Assembly: GCF_001577835.2 (NCBI RefSeq)
Contig: NC_029519.1
Location: 41,823,012 to 41,887,011 of the forward strand
DNA: 64,000 nucleotides
Direction: 5' to 3'
From: Coturnix japonica
Taxonomy: Eukaryota; Chordata; Aves; Galliformes; Phasianidae
Of the stretch, positions 51,123 through 64,000 are shown in pieces. Below the pieces are notes generated by a model. That model ran no database searches. It saw only the letters and a list, made by a program, of their open reading frames with translations, and had not been told where the DNA came from. The position numbers and the translations under genes were made by a program. The number at the start of each line of letters is the position of its first letter. Position 1 is the stretch's first letter.

Positions 51123-54100
51123 CATCTGGACTGTCATACAACTCTGAGGTGATAAGCAGGTTGGAATGCAAGTCTGTGAGTTATGACTGGGGCCAGTGGT
51201 AGTAACTCAGGTCAGATAGGGTCCAGTGAACTTTAGGCAAGCCTGCAGTGATGGGTCAAGTCCAGAAGTGTACCTGTTGTTCAGAGGCCAGACCAGTGGC
51301 GTCCATGTCTCCTCTGGGCTCAGCTGCAACATGTCTGGAAATGTGTTCTCCTACAGCATTGCTCAAAGAATGAGTGAAAGTTCAGGCCTGTGGGACTCAT
51401 AGGATTCTGGGCAGGAGGTAGATGGTGGCCCAGGAGGCTGATCAAGGCCTTCAGTGTCCCCCTCCCAGGTCCTGACATCAGATTGCCCATTAGGGCTCCT
51501 GCTGCCATCACCTCTTTGCAATTGCAGCTGTGCCTTTCTGATGTCTGGGATACCTGACTTCATATGTTGGTGTTTAGCACCAGAATAAAGTCAGTATCCA
51601 TGAGTGAACCAAATGGGGATTTGTTAACAGTCTTCACTAGTAGCCTTCCCCTTCTCTGCTTGTCCTTTCATGGCCCCATGCAATAAGTTAACATAGCCAA
51701 AACCTCAAATGTGGGTGAGGAAATCAATATGTCTTAAGAAATGTTGCAAAGTTTATATTTTCTTTAAAGTAGAATGAATTCCCTGATCTGATGCCCTTTA
51801 CGACAGCTGAAGTGCTGTAGCCCTGGGAATAAACTATATAATGCAGAAACGTACAGTCACACCTCAATACATATTGCTCATGAATTCTGTAAGTGAAACT
51901 TTACAAGGCCAGACACTAAAGCTTCTATGTTGAAATGTGCACACTCTTGTGGAAGCAGAATAATGGCAGTACAGTCTTCCTAGAGTATAAAGGCATTAAG
52001 TGTCTTTGAGACTTGAATTTTCAAACTTAACCAAACTGATAATGTTATTATATTTGTTTAATTATTTTTCTGGCTCTGGACTTCTTCCTTCCCTGGAGTG
52101 GGAGGAGGACTGAGAAATTGTAGTTTGACATTTGAAAGGTCTAGGTGAAATCCACACTGAAAATATGGCTAGAGGGGAGCCAGAAGACTGCTAAGTACTC
52201 AACGTAATTTGGCTTTGCCAATTTAATCAATCTGAGGCAAAAGCAGATGTAAAAATGGCAATAAAAATAGCAGCCTGCCTCCTCGACTGTAATATGACTA
52301 GGAATTATGTTGATTTTGCTGCACGGTGTACCTGGCAGGTCTGGTCTTTCTCCAGAGCTGCTCCAGAGGGCACCCTTTACCTTAAATTCACTTGCTGTCC
52401 AAGAAAAGCACAGAGCTTTAGTAATGCAGACTTAAAGTCTGTTTTCCACTGAAGTGCAAATGTCATTTTATCACTTCACTGGTCACAAAACCCTCTCTGG
52501 CCTTTCTAAGAAACAATATATTCCAGTGTTCCTTCTTTTCAGCATATGCTGCAGAAGGAGCCAGACGTTAATTATGTTTAGTAAGGTTGGTTGGAAGATT
52601 GAGAGTGCTGTAGACAAAATATTTCAGAGAAAGAATTAGGTTGTATTGTAGCTGGAGAATTGTGATATATAATTGTGATATGATTGTATGTCATAGAGAG
52701 GTTTTCTTGCTTATTTGTTTCCCTACCATTCAGGGCTGAGTGCTTAAGCCAGCCTTCATTCTGGCTGCACCCAGCTCTGTCCTATTAATAGGTAATGCCA
52801 GGAAGGGAGGACAAGCCACAGATAAGTTGCCTGGTGCAATGAGCTTTTTTGTCTGTTCTAAAGGTACTGTGGGATATAGCAGTGTTCAGTTTCCAAGATA
52901 GAAAAGAGAGATGAGTGTCCATAGGATGGCACTAAAACACAGTGTGTTTCCTAAATGTATGTGTTGAGCATAAAAACGGATCATGTGGCTGTGACACACA
53001 AGCCTGCATTCAGCTCCTGGACTGTGTGTAAGCCCACAAATAAATTCTTTATCCTGTCAGGGCTTTGCTTTTTTGTCTGTGATGTGTATGTGTGTGTGCA
53101 TGCACAGGAAGGACATCTCACTGATCATTCAGGAGTCAGTGAGGATAAATGTAGCTGGCAGAGTGCAGTGGCTGGGTCTGTATCAGGGGAGGATGTACCC
53201 TGCAGCACAAGGTGCATCCAAACCATTTTTGCCCTCATAAGAAGTCTAACTAAACCTGTTTCCCACTGGGAGAATTGTAAGGGTTTTTATCTCTAAGGCA
53301 ATAGCAAAGGGCCTGGCAATTTCCTACTGTCAGCTTTTGACTTTGAGAAGAGTGAAGAAGCACTGTAATAAACTTGCCAAAAGGCTGGGAGGAGCAGACA
53401 GAGGTGTCAGGGGGCGTGTGGGTCATCAAGGGGACACTTAAGGGCTTGAGAGCATTACCTTCCATTCTGACCTCCCTGAAACTAGGCTCTGTCTCCCACA
53501 GTCTTTTTTCCACCACCAGTGCTGGGTGAGCCTCCTATCCTAACAGCTAGGAAGGCCTTGTGGGCCAGTTGTGTACAGAGCAGTGAGCAGTCCTTGCCCC
53601 TGCCTCAGCTGCATGGAGAACACTGCCTAAATGAGAGAAGACATAGGAAGAGCCATGCAAAACAAACACAGAAGTGGAATTCCAGTAACATTTGTGGTAG
53701 AAAACGTGAGACAAATGGAACAGTGGGACAAAGAGGGAGAAGGATTGATGTTCTTTGGGAAATGAGAAGTTTGATGTTTAGGATCCACTGCCACATTTGG
53801 AACAGCCCTGAAATAGTGCTTTTGTGCTGGGTCTTGTTCAAGACCCCAGAATTTAGGTAGGGTTGCCTATCAGGAAAAGGAAGCAATTGGATCAATATGG
53901 TTTTCAGGGACATCAACATGCCATCAAAGTGAGGCTTTTGTGCTCATGCAGGTATTGGGAAAGTTATATTGTCTCATCTGGCAGCCCTACCTTTGCCCAA
54001 GGACTGTCCCAGTGAGCTGCCCCTGAATTCATCCTAAACCTAGGAGATTCACCAGGGGAAGCTGAATATCTGTGTGAGACTTTGCATCATGGCAAAACAT

Positions 54101-54509
54101 CTAGCTATTTTCAAAGACATTAAGAGGTGATTTTACAACTAAGCTGGTTGTTCATGAGCTGTTTGCTTTGATTATGGGCTATTCATAGGGTGTTTCCTAA
54201 CTCATTTTATCTACTGCCTGGTTTGATAATAACATTTCAGAATAAGAAAATTAATGACTAGTGGCTAATACACACTCAAAGGATGACTTCTCTGGAAAGT
54301 ATGTTATGAAAGAATCTACAGACTTTGTTGTTTTGCTATTACTGCCTTGCATTTTGCCTATGTCATGCATCTGTGCTTCCCACATAAAGATTTTTGGAGA
54401 CAACAAAGTCATGAATTCCTTGTTATTGCTTGAAGACAAGAGATATACTAGGAAAGATGGACCTTTGGTTGCAGGAAGTTGCAGAATCTGCAGAGAATGT
54501 TGATGACAG
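51123..54509. other. Non-coding stretch
   Basis: No gene, RNA or clear repeat was recognised. A TG-rich stretch lies near 53082-53101. The ORF of 113 codons at 53519-53860 has no recognisable homology. Confidence 0.55.
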
Positions 54510-54960
54510 ATAGGACACAGCTGACTTAGCGTGGCAAGAGTGTGCTGAACAGCAAGCTGTCTGGACTGATTGGCAGGGCTTTGAACTAAATTAGACAGGG
54601 GAAGGGAATGTACTTCTGAGTGACAGAAAAGGAGCCAGTGAGGGCTGACGTTTTAGGAAATAGCAGAGAAAAACCTCTGATTTGTCCCAAAGGAGTTAGG
54701 GAGTATCCTCTAGCAGGGCAACATGACTGATAGCCCAGCTGAGGTGCCTTTACACCAATGCACACAGCATGGGTGATAAGTAGGACGAGTTGGAAACCAT
54801 GATGCAATTAGAAAACTTTGACTTTGTTGTTATCATGGAAATGTGTTGGAACACATCAAACAACAGGAACACTGCAATTGAGGGCTACAGGCTTTTTTGA
54901 ACAGAGAACCTCCAGGAAAATCTCACTGTGGGCTTCCAATACTTCAAGGGGACTCATAGA
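54510..54960 (+). mobile_element. CR1 LINE 5'-region fragment (start of ORF2, endonuclease)
   Basis: In + orientation the stretch from about 54742 reads LYTNAHSMGDK, then DELETMMQLENFDFVVIME and IEGYRLF. This matches the start of the CR1 apurinic endonuclease domain (family form IYTNARSMGNKqEELEa...YDlVaITETWW...GYkLFRRD). A stop interrupts it between the GDK and DEL blocks. The sequence before it (ctgacttagcgtggcaagag) fits the region upstream of ORF2. No CR1 3' tail follows nearby, which is unusual. Confidence 0.72.
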
Positions 54961-57900
54961 AAATGTGCAGACCAACTTTTTACAAAGTCTGATAGTGATA
55001 GGACAAGGAGCTTGGCTTGTGTTATCCTTTTGTATTCATGAATGTAGGACCTGGTGGTATGTTGCTGAATAGTCAGATCTTTGTTGCCAGTGTTTGGTAC
55101 CTGTTAGCGGCAGTTCAGCTCATGAAAGGAGTGAATGCATCAGTGATTGGCCAGGTTTCCCTCTCTATACCTATTACCCCCCAAGAATTTGATTCTGTGA
55201 AACATTCTTTATATATGGAGAAACTGTCCTGACTTGAAAATGCTTAACAAATACCATTAGACAATGTACACACAACTTTACTGACTGCCAAAGACAGGCC
55301 TCCAATCAATTGATGGTTTGACTCTTGATATTACAAAATAGGATTTGGGGAATGAAGCTCAGAGAGATGTTTGAATTAATTGAATAATTCATTTTAGCAT
55401 TAACATGATGAAAGAATAGATCTCCTGTTGGGAATTAATGTATAATGCATACATGGAACTTTCTGTATGCCTTTTATCATCCAGAGCAACTGTAGGCAAG
55501 ATGGTAATGTGGAAACAATTAAAATTTAAACAAAGGAAATTTTTGTAAAGATTTTTTTTTTGAAGGAGAAGTAAAATTGCAAATATTTCATAGGATTTAC
55601 AAGAGAGAGGGTTGGTTTTTTCTTTCAAAGCAGAATTCAGAACATATACGTAACCCATCTGTCTTTCCATAGAAGAATGAGAGACTTCTTAAACATAAGA
55701 GAATAAAATTCCAACCAGCAAGTGAAGAAGACCTATTTAAATACTAGGTTTTCTAATTTATGTAAGTTACATTACTTATAAAAGTCCTCTAGTATAACTT
55801 GACATAGGTATAACATTGGTTTACATTGAGTGGAAAGGTGAGAATGAATAGCTTGCTGTAAGCCCGCTTTGTGTTATCACCTTCCTCCAATTCTTGACCT
55901 TGGGTCTCCAGGTAGAAATGTGCCCACTCCTTAAGAGCTGACTTCTGGAAAGCAGTAATAGAATCCCATGCAAGCTCTTTAGCCTGACTTAGGCCATGTT
56001 TTCTGAGGGTGGTGACTTGTCAGCATTGGTACCGTGGCATCTGCCACTCTGTGGTTGGAAGTTTTCTTATGTAAAAACCAAGGGAAAATGCCAGCAGTGA
56101 GTCTAGGTGCCAGAACTTGGCTTTCCCTGTTCCTTGCATGAAGCATGAGGATGAGATTCTGCTGGTCTTAGAAAGGAAATCCAAAAACAGATCTTAGATC
56201 TGTGAGTTGTTCTTGTTAATAGAAAAGGACCAGTGCAATTTTTCCTTCTAGAGGAATCTTACAAAGAGTCCACAGGGCACATATGTGTGAGATTGGTTCT
56301 GTTACAGAAAAATGACTGCAGTGTGAATTCAGTTAGTTAATAATGAGATATTTTGATGGTGGTTTTAGTGTTTTCTGACATTCCTTGTTTGTGATTGGAA
56401 CTGAGGAAGAGAGAGACTTTCCAGTCCATAAAAATGTCTTTCCTGAATATATAGCGCATGCAAATAATGCAGAAAAATTGAGATGTAATGATTTATGTTC
56501 TTTCACTCCCTGCTCCTACCCACAAAACAGCCCTAAAACCTCTCTGTATGGGAATAGTGATGCATTTTGATGCTTTTTAACAAAATATTTCTAACCTTCT
56601 GTGCAGAATTATTTAAAGTGATTTTCATGAACCAAGAGAACTCCATTAAAAGTCCCGAGATCAGTCTAATTATTAATGAAAGGAGAGCTCCAAGTGCACA
56701 AATAGAGACCTGGGGCAGCATCTGCAAAATACTTAGTTTTGAAAAGCAGGCGAGTAAATTTTAGCCTGCCCTCCTATGGTCGCAACATTCTGGGTGTGAA
56801 TTTGGCACTGACTGGTTCCAGCTTGTGAATCCCCTTAACTGTTGTGATTGTTGTAAGCTCAAGAATTGTTGTTAGATTGGACAGCAGTTCTGTGTACCTA
56901 AAACAAGCAGTGACCAGAGCTCTTGGGATATAGTCTTGCTGCAAAATGTTTGAAGCACCTGCCTCTTAAAAATGTGAAAAACCCTTGTAGGCTTGCTTCC
57001 GCAAATGTTTCTTAATGCCAGTTTTAATTTATGCTCCAAAGTCCCACATTGTTCAGTGTTCAGAGAAAGAAAGCCCTCTGCAATGAAATATTAGACATGC
57101 TTCCAGACTGCAGCTCCAGGAGCTGTAGTTGCATGCTGGAGAACAGATGTTCTCCTTACTCAATCTTTGGACAATTTGCATTGTGGCGTTTGTAATTCAT
57201 GGTCTAATGATGTAATGTATTTTGAAATTCTGCTATGAAAAGAGGCCTTCCCCACACAGGATTCAGCACCAAGCCAGGGGATGTGGTAGCACAACTTTAT
57301 TATCCAAAGCTAATTCCTGGTACTTGCTTTTGTATAGCCCCTGACTTGGGACTTAAACAGTATTTTTCACATGGAGAAATATATCATGCACAAATATATT
57401 ATGAATATCCACACTAAAAACACATATGTATGTCCAGCTTGTAATACTGGCATCTATTACTCTATTTCTTGATGCTAAAGTAATCACTGTTAAATTAGAT
57501 AATATACCCATCTGAGGCTTGAAGTTTATTGAGAGAAAGGTGATCTCATTGTGAAAGGCTGAACTTCTGTGTTCTGAATTCAGGGCCTTTTGGAACACAG
57601 GTCAGAGCAACTTATTATGCTTCTTTTTGAATGCTCCTCTGGCTTGGACTAGGTGCTTAATCTCAGCAGCTGCTGATTTTTTTTCCACAAGAATATAAAG
57701 GCAACGGAACGCTGTAAATTCCCCATGAAGCTGTCTAATTCTCTTAAATTCCTCTGTTACTATTTGCTAGGGAAGGCAGTATTTCTCTGTGCTGAAGGAC
57801 AGTTGTAATTTAGGTATCATTATAAAGGAGGTTCCTGAAATGAAATGAAGTGAAATAAAAGCAGCAGCAAGAGCTCAAATCACTATTCTGTTTCACTCTG

Positions 57901-59013
57901 TCTCTCTGGATTAGACTTTGCAAGTAGCTGAGTAATAAACCTACTGGGCTGTATCTTGATCATGGTGGATGTTTATTATGATGATATTTGCTCCAACAAA
58001 ACGTGAAAAATGAAGTTCAGATATGCTTTGGTGCTGTGCTGTACATATATATGGTCAGCTGATCTGGTAAAAGGAAATGCAAATCTCCAAACTCCATGGT
58101 TTCTACAGAAAGTGTTGCAGCATTATATTCTTGCAAGGGCTTAGAAAATGCTAGATAGATTGAATGAAGAGTTTTGCATATGGAGGTATGCAGAAATATA
58201 CAGTGAGTTCAGTGTCTCTGCCATAGACCATTATAACTGCTTCTTTGCTCAGGCTGTAATAAGAAGCTAAAGAACAAGCTGCCTGTCGAGGAGGAGATTA
58301 TACACTTCAAACATAAGAGAGAAACATCAACTTAATATTGCTATTAAGTTGTGATTTAACAAAGCTTACATGACTTAACAAAATTTGTGATGGCAATCAC
58401 CTGACTATTTTCTGAATAGAGAACAGAGTCAGACAAAACTCTTAGGGAGATCCTCCCATTGAGTCATGATGTTCAGAATAAACCCTTTGTCCGATGGTAT
58501 ATATCTAAAGGATTGTACATGCAATCAATCCTTTATATCACTCTGTACTAGGTAGCAAGTTATCAAGCTGTTTGCAGATATAAAGTCTCTCAGTCTTGCA
58601 AGAAGTAAAATTTCAAGAAGTTAGCTATTAGTCCCATACCAGTTATCTGTAGCAGGTTAAGGAATCTCTATCTCAGGGAATACTGTAGAGAGGATAACCT
58701 TGCTCAGAGGACAGATCACGGCCTGCAGCCTACTGCAATGCACGCTCCACAGACTCTGGGCTGTCCCCTGCCTGTGGAGTAAGATGATTGACTACTGATC
58801 ATATGTGCTGATCATATACTAGTCATATTGGGTTGGTGCACACTATCTCCTCTGAGCCTGGTTCAGTTATCACAACCAGACCTGAGCATCACAGCTGCCA
58901 CTGGTGGCACCCTAGCAGGGTTAGAGGTGAAATGTTAGTTTTGGGGTGGGCTAGAATGAGTACACTGCCATGCTGCTGTTTCAGTTTGTAGCATACTATA
59001 GAGAGCAACTAGA
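54961..59013. other. Non-coding, AT-rich stretch
   Basis: No gene or sizeable repeat was recognised. It includes an AT-rich homeodomain-type cluster at 56667-56677 in otherwise non-repetitive sequence, and a small imperfect inverted repeat at 58507-58534. Confidence 0.55.
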
Positions 59014-59165
59014 ATCATTGAGTCATAGAATTACAGAGCCATTTGGGTTGGAAAGGATCTGTAAAGAGCATCTAGTTTAAAACCCACTGCCATTGTCAAA
59101 GGCATCTTCTACTAGATCAGGTTTATCAAAGCCCAGTCAACATACTCTTGAACGCTTGAACATGT
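59014..59165 (-). mobile_element. CR1 3' fragment, degraded
   Basis: Reverse-orientation tail: tcattgagtcatagaattac, then catttgggttggaaaggatc and later gatcaggtttatcaaagccc. It is older than the copy at 50.8 kb. Confidence 0.82.
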
Positions 59166-62100
59166 AGAAGAAATGGAAGTTTACAGGTCTGCCTCACAAG
59201 CTCATTCTCCTTGCAGAGAAGGCAGGGAGAGCCGTCCTTTTAGCAACAGTTTCTAGAATCTGGGGAAATTCAGAAGGACTGTTTTTTGTTTTTTTTTTCC
59301 AAAATCAGCCACACCATGTTGGCATGGTGACATTTCCTCACTAGCCTGAAGCACGCAATGTTAGAAATCAGTGAACTATCTGTATCTGTTTGTTCTATCT
59401 GTCTAATCTTACTTGGATAGATCGATTTGCTATATCATATTTTTTGAGGTACTAAACTCTGTGCTAAAACTTCAATAGGTAATTATCACCATATCAAGCC
59501 CGCTGTTTTACTGGAATGTTTTTGTAAACATTGTGGCCACTGCATTATAGTAAAATAGATTTTATTGAGTTACCTATAATGGCAAGTTGCTGAGACAGTG
59601 CGCCTGTCACTTCTGGACATTTTGTGATGTGACTTTAGAACCAGTGTTTCAAAGAGAGTGCGAGATGTCTCTGATTGACTTCTCTGAACAAGCCGGGAAT
59701 TACTTCACTGCCTCAGACACCTTGGAAATATTTCTCTTATCACTCTGGAGCTCTGAACAGAAGCCATGTGGTCAACAGGAAGGGAACTCAATACCCAGGA
59801 ATTAACCGGGTCGGCAAAACTTGTGCAAGATTTAAATGCTAAAAGAAGGAAGTCGTATTTTTATCACTGAGCAGAACAGAAAGCAGTGGTGATGGAGTTA
59901 GTTTTTATTGAGTCTTTCTGATGAAAAATCTTAATAATGCCGGGTAAAATTACAGTATTAACTACTGCACCATAGCCTTTGAAACACTAAGGTGAGCTTT
60001 ACTTTCCAACTAGTTTCTTCTAGTTGGCCTCTTGTTACCACTGCTTAGTTGCTTCAAATGTGTTTCAAACTACATTTGAAAGAAGATAGAATTAGAAAAA
60101 AAAGGGAAAAATTAGCAAAAAACCAGTGTCTGGTTGACATTTTCATGTGTGAAGTCTTGCACAGGTGTCAGGGTTGTTTCCCCAGAAAGGACAGGACAGT
60201 TGCTTCCTCGTAATTAGATTTCATTTGAAGAGTTTGAAAGAAGGAGAAAAAAAAAGAATCCCTTAGTCAAGTTGTCCTTTCTGTTAACCTGTTGGCTTCA
60301 ATAGAGTTTGATATGATTAAGCAGAGACGTGCCAGCTTCCTTCCTTCTATGCTTCACACTGCTCAGTGTGTTTGCCAGGAGCTTGATTCATAGTGTAGCC
60401 TTTGTATAGGCACAGATGGAAATGAGCAGGTATTTTTCCCCCCCACTGATTTCAAGTTCCAGTCATTCAGCAAAGTCTTTGGGACTCAGCTGCGTTTTGT
60501 TTAAGGTAGAACCACACAGACGTGTTAAACATGCTTAAAGGTGTGTTACTGTACAGCTCATGGTGGGTGCAGTAGGCTAGTATGCTAGCTGTATTGGGAA
60601 CACCCCAGTTACAGAGTCTCTTGATGGTCAAAAGACATATAGTTGTATGACATCAGAAAAACCTATGTAACAGAGGCAACACAGGTAAACAGGTGGTGGG
60701 AACAGATCACAGTGAATCATACTGAGGTTTCACTTCAGGGTATGTTTTAACATCATGGTGAGGATCTGGGTCAGTTACTTGGCCAGGTCTAAGCATGGCT
60801 ATGGCCAAACTGGAATCAGATAAACCTATTACATACCTTTACTAGGAACTGAACCTAGTTAACGGTTTAGGCATTAAAACTGGTTTAATTGAGCCTCTAG
60901 GTCTATGAGCAGGTGTGTGGGTGGAGGCACAGATGAGGATGATTAGGACCATTAAGGGCACCTGTTAGTGCCCTAAGATTCAGCTTCAGTTAACATGCAA
61001 ACTGTGAACTGCAAGTAGATAAAAGATGGCTTCTGTTTTGACTGTTTCTTATGTAATTGCAGATATTTTCATCATTTCTTCTGCTTTCTTCACTTAACTT
61101 GAATGGTGAAAACTTCTGAAATCAGTTCTGCAGGAATTAAGGTAGGTGAAAATATTTATTATTTGAATTTATCTGAACTGCTAAGGAGAAGCTTTTGTCT
61201 GTGTGGGTGGAATGGTCAGATCCTCACAGATGAGAAAGAGATTAGTGCCTGAGGACGAGTCATGTGTAGCAGGCAATGTAAAATTTTCACATGCAAACTC
61301 TTCATGCATCTGATCCGCAAGTAAAATATTTTACCTTCTCCTAATGGGTTCTAGGTTTCATCATGTGTAGAAATGGCATTTTGGAGCATTGAATCCTTTT
61401 TCTTAACATCTAAAGGCTGAATTAAATAATGCAACAGATTGCTGTTTTGAAAAAGTTTAGAAGCTCCTTGCATGCTGTATCACAGTGACCTTGTGCTATT
61501 GGTCTTGCAAGGGCAATCTGAAGCTGCTTCTTCCTCGTGCGCCTACCTCCCGTGGATATTGAAAGCTAAGAAATGTGAGCTTCCCTATTCTGGAAGCTGA
61601 GCTAGAAATACTGTGGCATGAGGGTTTCTTGAGAGGTTTCCAGCATGTCTTGTTTTGGATAAGCTGGACATATGGTAGGAACAGACTTTCGTGTTGTGTT
61701 TGACTAGTGTTTTTCCACTGATATTCACTGATAAATGCAGCAAGGGCAGAGGGATGTGAAAATAATTAAGGCAACAAATAAATATAATCTGCTTTTTCAG
61801 GGCTCAGGAGTTTGCTCTTGTCTCAGCAGAAGTTTTGAAGAAAGTTTCAAACTAGAATTACTGCTTTAGCTGGTGGTGTAGAGGTTGTTTTTTTGTGTTT
61901 TTTTTTTTTTTTTAACGGTACTGAGCGTGGGTTTCTGTCTGTCTCTGGTATTATTGCTAACCTTTGTGAATAGCTGCTTGTTGAGTGACTAGTGGAAGAG
62001 GACCTCATGATGCTGGGGAAGTTGGTTTTGGAGTCTGAAGAGAGTGGTATTGTCCAGAGAGGGGAATTAGAACATAGTGAGAAGATAGAGCCACTCAAGC

Positions 62101-64000
62101 CTTTGATCTTCTGAACATATAAGCATATTTAGCTTATCCATTACTTCTGTTTTGAGGGCCTGTGTCCTGCTTCCCGCTTTCATTTGGCACTGGGTCCTTT
62201 TTGTCTACTCAGTAGTAAAGCGTGTGCACAATGCTGATTTCATAACAGTCTGGGCCAGTGTTTCTGGTTAGGGACATTTGTTACCACCATCCTGGCTTGG
62301 AGCCATTTACACCAGATGAAGGCACTGCAGACTGAAATCCTAATCTTGCAAGCCTTTCTATGTGTTATGTGCTGAACAACTTAAGTTTAAAATGAATTAG
62401 CTCACTCCTCAATAGAAAGTTTTTCATCCCTATTACCTTCAGCCCTTCCTACCCTAGAGTCACTAGCAGTAACCAGCTTTTCATGGGCTACTGTAATCAG
62501 AGAACTGCAGAATGTCTCTGATAACAGCTTTCCACATGAGTAGTGGCAGAATTAATCACTTAGTAAGTTTTACTATTAAAATTCATTTATCAACTGCCTT
62601 TTGAGGATCCTACATTAGATGCCAAGAACTTGTGAGAATCTGGGTCATGTGAGGAGTTCCAGGTGCTTAGAAGAGGCGTAAAAGAAAGTAGCCAAACTTC
62701 ACAGCTGGGCTGTCCTTACCAACTTAAAGGCTTGTTTGAATGTACCAAAAATTGCTTTAAAAAAGCCCAAACAAACATGTTTTCAAAAGAAGCAATCATA
62801 TACTCCAGTCCCTTCTGTAGAAGAAAAAAAATTATTCACTCTCTGGGTTTCTGTTTGTTTTCCTTAGCAAACCTTGAAGCTGTATTAACTTTAAACAAGT
62901 AAGTGCTGCTCCCCTTCACAATTCTCTCCTTTGAAGCTATCTGAATTAATGTTTGTTGGGGGACCTGAGGAGGAAAGAGACAGAGCTGGGTCGTAGACAT
63001 TCTCTTCACATCAGAAAGGTATACACTTTTATACCTGTGTTCCAGGGAGAAAACTACATATTGCTGTTCTATATAGCCTGGATCTCTCATTTATTCACAG
63101 AGGCATACCTATAAACTTAGCTTTAGTTCTCTGGGGAGGTTTTGGTGTACTGATTATGCATTTGATTCCCTGCATTAATCTTTGGAGCAGGTGAAACTAT
63201 CACCCACGGAGGGCTTTTTGTATTCATTCAGTGTTTGGGAGCTGGAATGCTTTTCTTCCAGGACAGCCTGTATAGTTGGAGAACAGGGAAGAAGGGTGCA
63301 GTGGATAAGAAAGGATGGGATATTTCTTGCTGGGGGAATTTGACACATCTCTGTGAGAAAGATGCCAGATTAGATGAACCTTACAAGTTATCTTCAACTG
63401 TTTTTATTTGTTCTTAATTATTAATTGATAATTATAGCTAAGCCTTGTCCAAGTATGTAGATGAGAAACCAGGAACCTAGTGGGAAGTTCTGTTAGTCTT
63501 ATTTTTAATAATACAGAAGCTAGTTGGGGCTAACTGGCCCAAAAGCTGTGTCTGGCTTAAGTAGACAAATGGGAGCTGGGTGCAGCCCAGTGGTGGTTGA
63601 GGAAACCCATTCCTTGTATGTGGATTTAAGTCCTCCCTCTTGCAAGAGCAGCTTTCAAGCCTGAGTATCCTGGCTGGATGGGAGGTGTTCAACAGTGAAG
63701 GGGCAATACACCTGGCTTTCAGCTCCTGCAACACAGCTTGGGACACAGCTAGGACTTCTGTACTGTTACTTCAGATCAGGCATGATTCCAGTGAAATCGA
63801 AGTCTAAGCAAGGCCAGACCAGACTTATTTTTGTGCACGGTATCTGCAAAGCATTCTGAGCTTTGAATCTGGACTTTCAGATCATGACAGCATCCTTGCT
63901 TGCAGTCTTGCATAGAGGAAAAGGATGCTTAAGGCAATACAGTGACCTACCTGATATTCAGAGGAATTTTTTAACTGTAGTCAGGGAGGGGATCGTCCAA
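59166..64000. other. Non-coding stretch to the end of the window
   Basis: No gene or RNA was recognised. It includes a perfect 8-bp inverted repeat (60006-60013 with 60020-60027) and a T-rich run at 61887-61913. A possible heavily decayed CR1 tail near 63340 is too weak to call. Confidence 0.55.
61887..61913. repeat. T-rich homopolymer run
   Basis: About 27 bases, T throughout except one GTG interruption. Confidence 0.9.

Noticed and set aside
53519-53860. 113-codon open frame
   Set aside because: No recognisable domain, no supporting splice or promoter context, and a length compatible with chance.
58830-58850. ttgggttggtgca resembling a mariner terminal repeat
   Set aside because: Only about 13 bp match, no second inverted terminus was found, and no transposase remnant is visible.
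59587-59805. 72-codon open frame with protein-like composition
   Set aside because: No homology recognised, no flanking splice or translation context, and short enough to be random.
63340-63400. Possible CR1 tail (ccagattagatgaaccttac)
   Set aside because: The similarity is too weak, and the terminal attctatgattct repeat is missing.

Overview
The window is vertebrate nuclear DNA, most likely from a bird and probably a galliform such as chicken. It carries many copies of CR1, the dominant bird LINE, and two multi-exon genes whose proteins closely match human orthologues recalled from memory. No bacterial, phage, CRISPR or operon-like structure was seen.

Layout. (1) 543-12866 on the + strand holds the last 14 coding exons of WDFY3 (ALFY): the end of the BEACH domain, the WD40 propeller, an LC3/GABARAP-interacting motif and a C-terminal FYVE finger. 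They encode about 748 residues. Every intron is GT-AG and every reading frame joins exactly. A 3.5 kb 3' UTR follows, to about 16390. (2) 16391-20850 is intergenic, with CR1 remnants. (3) 20850-38180 on the - strand is the whole PPM1K gene, encoding the mitochondrial PP2C-type phosphatase of branched-chain ketoacid dehydrogenase. Six coding exons join to exactly 372 codons plus a stop. A non-coding first exon probably lies in the CpG island at 37.6-38.3 kb, and the 3' UTR may run about 4.5 kb. (4) 38331-64000 is a gene-poor flank. It holds CR1 fragments, one old retroviral integrase fossil, simple repeats and a few candidate regulatory motifs: a CTCF-type site, a C/EBP-ATF composite site and an inverted ETS pair.

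The genes converge tail to tail and are functionally separate. WDFY3 is a selective-autophagy scaffold acting on ubiquitinated aggregates at PI3P membranes. PPM1K acts in the mitochondrial matrix on BCAA catabolism. As I recall, the human genes are several megabases apart on chromosome 4q, so their adjacency here is the main large-scale oddity.

I found no convincing undescribed biological system. The items most worth checking are the gene adjacency, the promoter-proximal stress-response motif, the CTCF-like site, the ETS/YY1 module at 39.5 kb and the 5'-region CR1 fragment at 54.5 kb.
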